DNA of 35,832 nt, taken from Alphaproteobacteria bacterium (GTDB lineage Bacteria; Pseudomonadota; Alphaproteobacteria; Rs-D84). The stretch lies in the NCBI GenBank assembly GCA_017503725.1, contig JAFVSL010000013.1, positions 1 to 35,832 on the forward strand. Reading direction: 5' to 3'. The notes under the pieces are model-generated. The model saw nothing but the letters and a program-made list of their open reading frames with translations, did not search any database and was not told where the DNA came from. Positions 30,739 through 35,832 of this stretch are shown piece by piece. A program made the position numbers and the translations under genes. Each line of letters starts with the position of its first letter. The stretch's first letter is position 1.

Positions 30739-31328
30739 CAGTAAACTCGGCATATCATCATCCAATTTTCTGGCGTGACATTTGTACGAACGCCACTGGT
30801 CTTATGACTGACCCAGAATTGTTCATTTGCAATCATAAAACGGATGTGCAGGCCATTTATATCCACCCAAACATTTGGGGCGGGACTGGTCCTGTCGCCG
30901 ATACCAAATGCGGCAACCATATCCCCAATGGCGTATCCTGCATCCGGACTTTGACATTCCAGTGAAATGTTAATAATTGCGGGAATTGTGTTTATATCCC
31001 CCAATATGCATTCGGTGTATGGAATTAAACTGTTCAGTTTCATTTTCGGACTGTCTGTGATTGTGAATGGGGCGGGGGCACATCGTGCGATTGTTTCGCG
31101 CCAAAAGTCATCAGACACATTTGTAATGTCAAATTGGCCATTCGCGCCAACGCCATCGCCCGGTGTTGGAATTTGATCGGCGCGCGCCAATGCAAATCCC
31201 CCCAGCGTTTCCCCGTCGTGTACCCGCAAAGTTTTTGCATCCATATCAAACGACAGTTCCCCCGGCATACCCGTAAAATTATTGTGCGCGTCGGCTGTTC
31301 CGCGTCGCACTTGCAGAATTTTAGACAT
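30735..31328 (-). CDS. Phage tail-fibre-like protein with Mtd N-terminal domain
   Basis: The first 50 residues, with LQVRRGTADAHNNFTGMPGELSFD, KTLRVHDGETLGGFALAR, match the short N-terminal domain found at the start of many phage tail-fibre and tropism-determinant proteins (Mtd_N/hyaluronidase-type). The rest (about 145 residues) is beta-rich with two or three Cys and a C-terminal CRVYC, not recognised. Phage fibres are usually much longer with trimeric repeats, so this is a short form. AAGGA before ATG 31328 supports the start. No head, tail-tube or packaging genes are beside it. It may be a domesticated adhesin or a prophage relic. Confidence 0.6.
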   Translation of the reverse strand: MSKILQVRRGTADAHNNFTGMPGELSFDMDAKTLRVHDGETLGGFALARADQIPTPGDGVGANGQFDITNVSDDFWRETIARCAPAPFTITDSPKMKLNSLIPYTECILGDINTIPAIINISLECQSPDAGYAIGDMVAAFGIGDRTSPAPNVWVDINGLHIRFMIANEQFWVSHKTSGVRTNVTPENWMMICRVYC

Positions 31329-31360
31329 ATTGATTCCTTAGATTTGTAGAAGATTGTTAA

Positions 31361-31386
31361 TAAAAAACACCGCCACAACGGCGGTG
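31361..31386 (-). terminator. Intrinsic terminator downstream of the orphan 607-residue protein
   Basis: A 7-bp stem (31386-31380 with 31374-31368, 5-nt loop) is followed on the minus strand by six T. It lies 258 bases after the stop codon of the gene, so the message is longer than the coding region. Confidence 0.85.
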
Positions 31387-31436
31387 CGAATGCCTATATT
31401 ATATCACAAAAATACATAAAAATCAAGCCAGTTTGC

Positions 31437-31643
31437 TTAGCGTTGTATTTGTAAACTTGGATCAATAAGTATATGTGCAAAGTTCTGTGTATCATCTTTT
31501 AAGATATTATTCATTGTGCGTCTTTTACAAGATATTTCATACACAGGTACATTTATGTCAATTTTCAAATTCTGTATAACATACATATAACCGGATTTAA
31601 ATGGTGTCAGTATTTTATGTTGTTTGTCTAATCGTAGTCTTAT
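31437..31643 (-). other. Open in-frame extension beyond the stop of the upstream gene
   Basis: Directly after TAA 31646-31644 the same frame stays open for 68 codons to TAA at 31439-31437. The conceptual extension looks protein-like (LTPFKSGYMYVIQNLKID, then VYEISCKRR, ILIDPSLQIQR). An ATG at 31586 could start a separate 49-residue peptide, but no ribosome site precedes it. It may be the former C-terminus of the large protein cut off by a stop mutation, a read-through product, or chance. Confidence 0.35.
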
Positions 31644-33467
31644 TTATGCGACGCGTCCAATATTGTTCTGTCGTAAAAATTCCAGGAATCTTTCTTGCTG
31701 GTTTGTTGGGTCGTCAATAGAATATGTGTCGCCTGCGGCTGTGGTAATGCTGACCGTGCCTGGGGTGCCTGCATCGTCTGCTGTCTTTTGTTTGCCTTTG
31801 TGTGATGCCAGGATATTGTAATCCTTGCTTTGATCTGACGAATTAAAGAAATCCCACCATGCGTACAATTCTTCCATTGTTTTCTTTTTGTCTGGGTCTG
31901 CGTATTCAACGCTGGCGATTGTTCTTTTTTTGTCCAGTTTTCCAGTGCCACGACCAAATTTAACACCGTTTGTTTTAATTGCGTTCTTTGCCAGATTCCC
32001 CAGTTCAAACACACCCATGGCCATTGCCTTTATTAATTTATCGGTTGCCTTGGTAAATGCCTGAACCATTTCGCCACCATTTTTGTTTATAGACAAAGAA
32101 CTGTCTGAAAATATTGTAAATTCTGTTTTTTTTAGGTTCGCTCGCACCGAAGATGTTGTCATTGTATATCGCATTACGGACAGCATTTCCAGCGCAACCT
32201 TTGCTTCTTCTTTTTTGTCGTCATGAACTGCTGCCTTTACAATTTCTTGAACCAATTGTCGCATTTGGTTGCCGTTTGATAATGCTTCCTTAAAAAAAGT
32301 TTTGTCGGAAACTTTGGCCAGTGTTTTTATTACCCAATCTAATTGTTTTTGAACTGGGTTTGGTAAATTTGATTTGATTGCCCCCAGGGTATCATACAAT
32401 TTTTCCATACCACTTGTTGGGTCAATGTTTTTCTTAATAAGTTGTTCGACAATATATCGTGCGTTCGTAGAATAAATATGCCGTTTGTGTTTTTGTTCTA
32501 GTTTTCCCAGTGTATCTTCGTATTTCTTTTTCAGGTTGTCTTTTGCGCGTTCGAACAGAGTCTTTCTGTCTTCGTACAAAGGGTTTAATTTATGGTCGCC
32601 ATCATTATAATTTGTTTCGCTTAACCCCTTGTTAATCCATGTGGTAATATCACCGTCTGTATCTTTGGCCAGAACCTTTTCTCGCAATTTTTCATTGGCA
32701 ATCAATTTTCCAAACAGGGCTTCTTTGCCTGCCATAAGTTGAGTCAGTTGTGCCGGCGTGGGATCTTCAGGAGTTGTTATTGCCTGGTATATATCAGATA
32801 TTTGGTCTGGATTCTGTAGACCCAAAGGTGGTGTCCCAGGCAGTGGGGAAGAACTGTTATAGTAATGGTTGGATACTTTCAGTAAAAAATTTTCAAAAAT
32901 CGACAATGCTTTGGCATCGGTTGTGTATGAACCGCCATTTAGTGCATTTGCCAATTTTTCCAGGTCTGATTCTTTGATTCCCAGCGCAAAAAATAACTGT
33001 GATTTATTTGTTGTGATATAATTTGCAATATCGGCAACCGGATAAATTGTGGGGACCGGTTTTGATACATACTGCTCTATTGCCTTGCCTGCACCATAAA
33101 AGGTTTCCAGAAATTTTTTCGTTGGATCGTTTTCGCGTAAATCTTTGTCTGCATTAACATCGCGCAGAATTACGACCAGTTTCAGGTATAAAGCCTTTAA
33201 ACTATCCGATGTCGGCACAGGATGCGTAGCTGTATCTTCGCCGGTATATGTATATGTTTCTGGGGTTGGTGGGGTTGTGGTTGGATCTGCCGGTGTTTTC
33301 GCATCAATTTGTGGTGTTGGGGCTGTGGGATCCCACTTTTTTTGTTTGCCTGTTGCAACCCCCTTTTTTATCAGGTCGTCCAATCTGGCACGTTGGGCAT
33401 CATCCATGTTTTGCAGGTTTAACTGCTTTGCTAAATCTACAATAAATTTTTCGGTATCAAATGCCAT
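31644..33467 (-). CDS. Orphan helical protein, 607 residues
   Basis: No family was recognised. There is no signal peptide or membrane segment. A Pro/Thr-rich stretch at about residues 48-90 (PTAPTPQIDAKTPADPTTTP) separates a short N-terminal helical part from a long helical region rich in Lys, Leu and Asp. Segments such as YEDRKTLFERAKDNLKKKYEDTLGKLEQKHKRH look coiled-coil. A compact C-terminal part contains MEELYAWWDFFNSSDQSKDYNIL. AAGGCGG sits 7-8 nt before ATG 33467, which fixes the start. A good promoter lies just upstream. It could be a structural protein of a mobile element, given the tail-fibre-like gene downstream, or an effector; neither is shown. Confidence 0.6.
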   Translation of the reverse strand: MAFDTEKFIVDLAKQLNLQNMDDAQRARLDDLIKKGVATGKQKKWDPTAPTPQIDAKTPADPTTTPPTPETYTYTGEDTATHPVPTSDSLKALYLKLVVILRDVNADKDLRENDPTKKFLETFYGAGKAIEQYVSKPVPTIYPVADIANYITTNKSQLFFALGIKESDLEKLANALNGGSYTTDAKALSIFENFLLKVSNHYYNSSSPLPGTPPLGLQNPDQISDIYQAITTPEDPTPAQLTQLMAGKEALFGKLIANEKLREKVLAKDTDGDITTWINKGLSETNYNDGDHKLNPLYEDRKTLFERAKDNLKKKYEDTLGKLEQKHKRHIYSTNARYIVEQLIKKNIDPTSGMEKLYDTLGAIKSNLPNPVQKQLDWVIKTLAKVSDKTFFKEALSNGNQMRQLVQEIVKAAVHDDKKEEAKVALEMLSVMRYTMTTSSVRANLKKTEFTIFSDSSLSINKNGGEMVQAFTKATDKLIKAMAMGVFELGNLAKNAIKTNGVKFGRGTGKLDKKRTIASVEYADPDKKKTMEELYAWWDFFNSSDQSKDYNILASHKGKQKTADDAGTPGTVSITTAAGDTYSIDDPTNQQERFLEFLRQNNIGRVA

Positions 33468-33495
33468 CTGTGCCGCCTTTGTTCTTATCCCACTT

Positions 33496-33524
33496 ATTAT
33501 AGTGTAAATTTGACAAAAATTCAA
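33496..33524 (-). promoter_or_regulatory. Promoter of the 607-residue protein gene
   Basis: TTGAAT (33524-33519), 17-nt spacer, TATAAT (33501-33496) on the minus strand. Confidence 0.7.
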
Positions 33525-33613
33525 TGTTTTTGGGAAATTTTGATTTAGAAATTAAAATTTATACATTTTATTTTCAAAATGGGTTATAATTCCACCGATA
33601 ATGGATTGGAATT

Positions 33614-34855
33614 ATGAAAAAGAAGACATCTTTGCGTCGTTTTCTGACGAACATTTACGCGTATATTTTCTTTAATAAATTATTGCTATTAAGTCCGGTT
33701 TATGCGGTTTTTATGCAGGAACACGGTATGTCCGATATGCAGTTATCGACGCTGTTTATTATTTTGTCGGTCGGTACGTTTATGTGCCAAATTCCGGTTA
33801 CCTGGATAACGAACAAGCTGGGCCAGAAGAATGCCGTAAATCTGGGCCAGGTATTAAAGGCGTTTGCATTTGCATTATGGCTGATTTGGCCAACCTTTTG
33901 GGGGTTCGCAATCGGTATGTTCTTATGGGGGATTCAATCTGCGTTCTTTAACGTCGCATTCGAAGGGATGTTGTACGATGAATTGCGTGCCCGCCGTCAC
34001 CACGATATTTATGCGCGTGTTTTGGGAACGCGTTATAATGTGTCTGCGGTTGCGGCGGCATTGTCTGCATTTGGATCGTTACTAATGTTTGTTGGATATG
34101 AATGGATAACATTGGCGTCATTGATTTCGATTGCGATTTCTATGATTTGTATAAACCGGATTCAGTTGCGCGCGCATTCACACAATCGCGCCCAACGTGT
34201 ACGTAAAACGAACTTTATGAAACTGTTTCGTACGGGAACCCGCATTTGCGTTCAAACGCCGTGCATATTTTTGATGCTGATGTTAACACTGCTGGTCAGC
34301 AATATTTGTTATCTTGATGACTACCTTAGTCCGATTGGTGTTGAAATTGGCCTGCCGGTGGTTTATGTTGGATTGGTTCAGTTTTTTGCCCTTGGGTGCA
34401 GTGTTCTGGGGCAAACCTTTGCGCACCGTTTTAAATCTGTGCCGGATTGGGTTTTGTATTCTGCGATATGTATTGCGGGCGGGCTTTATATGGCTTTTTC
34501 TGTTTTTTATAATGTTGCGGGGCTGTGGGCGCTGGGGGCGGCATATGCATTGTTTGCAGCCATCTATATTTTGCTTTATTCGCGTTTCCAAGATTTCCTG
34601 CCATCCGGCTATCGTTCTGTAATTTTATCATTGTACAGTATCGGTGATAACGTGATTTATGTTGTTACGTGCCTGCTTATTGGCCTGGGTAGTACAATGG
34701 GCAGTTGGCGTTACAGTATATTCATCCTGGGCACGATAATAGTACTTATTGGAATGTGGGCTTTGTTGTTTATTAGAAACAGATGTGCCGCACAATACAA
34801 CCCCAATATTCGTGTTCTTAAAACAACACGTCCCGCCGGTGATGATATTGTCTAA
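33614..34855 (+). CDS. MFS transporter
   Basis: This 413-residue inner membrane protein has about 11-12 hydrophobic segments. The loop between segments 2 and 3 (WITNKLGQKNAVNLGQ) fits the MFS loop motif in relaxed form, and a basic stretch (RIQLRAHSHNRAQRVRK) marks the central loop between the two six-helix halves. The substrate is not predictable; sequences of this type are often grouped with drug or sugar exporters. A perfect TATAAT lies at 33585-33590, giving a leader of about 17 nt. The neighbours do not indicate its job. Confidence 0.85.
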   Translation: MKKKTSLRRFLTNIYAYIFFNKLLLLSPVYAVFMQEHGMSDMQLSTLFIILSVGTFMCQIPVTWITNKLGQKNAVNLGQVLKAFAFALWLIWPTFWGFAIGMFLWGIQSAFFNVAFEGMLYDELRARRHHDIYARVLGTRYNVSAVAAALSAFGSLLMFVGYEWITLASLISIAISMICINRIQLRAHSHNRAQRVRKTNFMKLFRTGTRICVQTPCIFLMLMLTLLVSNICYLDDYLSPIGVEIGLPVVYVGLVQFFALGCSVLGQTFAHRFKSVPDWVLYSAICIAGGLYMAFSVFYNVAGLWALGAAYALFAAIYILLYSRFQDFLPSGYRSVILSLYSIGDNVIYVVTCLLIGLGSTMGSWRYSIFILGTIIVLIGMWALLFIRNRCAAQYNPNIRVLKTTRPAGDDIV

Positions 34856-34905
34856 GGGACTATGTTCCTGTACATATTGCCGGATAAAAAATATACAATG
34901 CGGAT

Positions 34906-35592
34906 ATGAAACTAAATATCCGCACTTTTTTGTTAAAGTCCTTGCCTTACTTGATGTCTATTGCCGGCGGTATTATTTTGTACACGGGCGCCATTGACAA
35001 TGCCCCAAATGCAAATATTCGGGATTTGGTTATAAATGTTTCTGCGTCCCTGCTGTCGATACCATTGGTATTCTTGCTGTATGATTACACAAATTCTCGT
35101 GTTGCGCGTCAAATGAAGAAGTCCGTCATCCACAGTATGACCGATAAACTGAACGATGTCCTGGTAAATACAATAATGATGTTGCGTGACGCGATGGGGG
35201 TGCGAAACAAATTAAGCCTGGAAAATTTGAACCGAATGTTGGTGTGGCGTGCGCCTGAAATTGCGCGCCGATTGAATATAACTCCACGCGTCCTGGATGC
35301 ATTGCATTCGTGTCATAATGATTTGGATACACTGTTATTTCGGAACAGTCAGACCAACACCTTAACCCCAGACCAGGTTCAGATTTTATCGTCCATTGCG
35401 CGCGCAATGGCGCATTTGATAAACGAAACAAAATTTCATAAAAATCGGCACGTTTCTGCGAAATATGTTGAAAATATAATGGGACATATCTTGGATTGGT
35501 TGGACGCCGACAGTGTGGCCGCCCTGAACCTGGCACATCATTTGACGCCCCCAGAATCGATTCCAGGGCAGGGCGGCAAAAATAAAAAATAA
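34906..35592 (+). CDS. Membrane-anchored protein, 228 residues
   Basis: Two N-terminal hydrophobic segments (about residues 9-24, SLPYLMSIAGGIILYTG, and 37-56, VINVSASLLSIPLVFLLYDY) precede a soluble helical domain. Its core has KSVIHSMTDKLNDVLVNTIMMLRDAMG and LSSIARAMAHLINETKF and ends in a basic tail. No family was recognised. TACAAT at 34894-34899 ends 6 nt before ATG 34906 and no ribosome site is visible, so the mRNA may be leaderless. It is 50 nt after the MFS gene, but probably has its own promoter. Confidence 0.65.
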   Translation: MKLNIRTFLLKSLPYLMSIAGGIILYTGAIDNAPNANIRDLVINVSASLLSIPLVFLLYDYTNSRVARQMKKSVIHSMTDKLNDVLVNTIMMLRDAMGVRNKLSLENLNRMLVWRAPEIARRLNITPRVLDALHSCHNDLDTLLFRNSQTNTLTPDQVQILSSIARAMAHLINETKFHKNRHVSAKYVENIMGHILDWLDADSVAALNLAHHLTPPESIPGQGGKNKK

Positions 35593-35695
35593 GAATTTTT
35601 GTTATTTTTTCTTGATTTTTAATTTTAAATGTGTCAAAATTGCCCCCGTACCTTGGAAACAGAACTCCGTGTTCTCCCTTTCCAGGTCCGGTTTT

Positions 35696-35771
35696 GGGGA
35701 CATAGCTCAGTTGGTAGAGCAAATGACTTTTAATCATTGGGTCCAGGGTTCGAGTCCCTGTGTCCCCACCA
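35696..35771 (+). tRNA. tRNA-Lys (anticodon TTT)
   Basis: The cloverleaf has a 7-bp acceptor (GGGGACA with TGTCCCC), D-arm AGCTCAGTTGGTAGAGC, anticodon loop CTTTTAA (TTT), and T-arm CAGGGTTCGAGTCCCTG. A73 and an encoded CCA end it. A nested hairpin at about 35652-35688 lies in the presumed 5' leader. A terminator follows. Confidence 0.96.
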
Positions 35772-35778
35772 AAAATTC

Positions 35779-35806
35779 AACGACCGCTTGCCGGTCGTTT
35801 AATTTT
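35779..35806 (+). terminator. Terminator of tRNA-Lys
   Basis: An 8-bp stem (35779-35786 with 35792-35799, 5-nt loop) is followed by TTAATTTTT. Confidence 0.85.
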
Positions 35807-35832
35807 TGTATGGGGCGCGGACGAGAACCCAA

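Larger units (their letters stand above)
31329..31643. other. Gap with a terminator and an in-frame open extension
   Basis: This 315-base stretch holds the intrinsic terminator at 31361-31386 and, on the minus strand, an open frame from the base after the stop of the 626-codon gene down to TAA 31437-31439. No other gene is seen. Confidence 0.5.

Noticed and set aside
1..35832. CRISPR array, insertion sequence ends or integrase attachment sites
   Set aside because: No regularly spaced repeats and no transposase frame were seen; apart from the recombinase tail there is no mobile-element gene, and no direct repeat flanks the A+T-rich block within the window.

Overview
The window looks like a chromosomal piece of a small-genome alphaproteobacterium, possibly host-associated. 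The frr-uppS-cdsA-rseP-bamA envelope block, small secreted Cys-rich proteins, VirB8-like proteins and fermentative acetate kinase would fit uncultured gut Alphaproteobacteria. That placement is inference; no rRNA is present to test it.

Bases 1-11,505 form an A+T-rich accessory block whose codon use (many AAA, ATA, AGA, TTA) differs from the CGT/GCG/CTG-richer core genes. At its left edge lies the C-terminal part of a large serine recombinase, without its catalytic domain. Next come a nucleotide-metabolism pair (HAM1-like pyrophosphatase and deoxyribosyltransferase-like protein) and two convergent operons. The plus-strand operon encodes a radical SAM enzyme, an ABC-F ATPase and a methyltransferase. 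The minus-strand operon has six overlapping genes: GT-B glycosyltransferase, truncated class I lysyl-tRNA-synthetase-like protein, inositol-monophosphatase/CysQ-family phosphatase, DegT/StrS aminotransferase, GT4 glycosyltransferase and aminoglycoside-phosphotransferase-like kinase. Together they resemble an undescribed amino-sugar or aminoglycoside-like pathway with resistance-type genes. This is the most interesting part of the window.

Bases 11,650-20,800 are mostly core metabolism with orphan genes between: an HNH-type protein, GAPDH (gap), miaA, two small membrane proteins, rnhB-pgk, a lipoprotein and secreted Cys-rich proteins. A promoter at 20,670-20,698 starts a strongly foldable RNA of about 215 nt. 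It ends in an intrinsic terminator only 28 nt before a secreted-protein gene, so it is a candidate cis-regulatory RNA or sRNA.

Bases 20,787-26,493 hold tRNA-His and tRNA-Ala on the minus strand, then frr, uppS, cdsA, rseP and bamA. dxr is missing from its usual place, and rseP carries an apparent one-base deletion just after its LDGG zinc motif.

Bases 26,500-35,832 hold a mini-lipoprotein, two VirB8-like proteins, a periplasmic protein, a YraN-family nuclease-fold protein, another mini-lipoprotein, ackA, a phage-tail-fibre-like (Mtd N-terminal) protein, a 607-residue orphan protein with an in-frame open extension beyond its stop, an MFS transporter, a small membrane protein and tRNA-Lys. Several genes have a good -10 box only 6-8 nt before the ATG, suggesting leaderless mRNAs.
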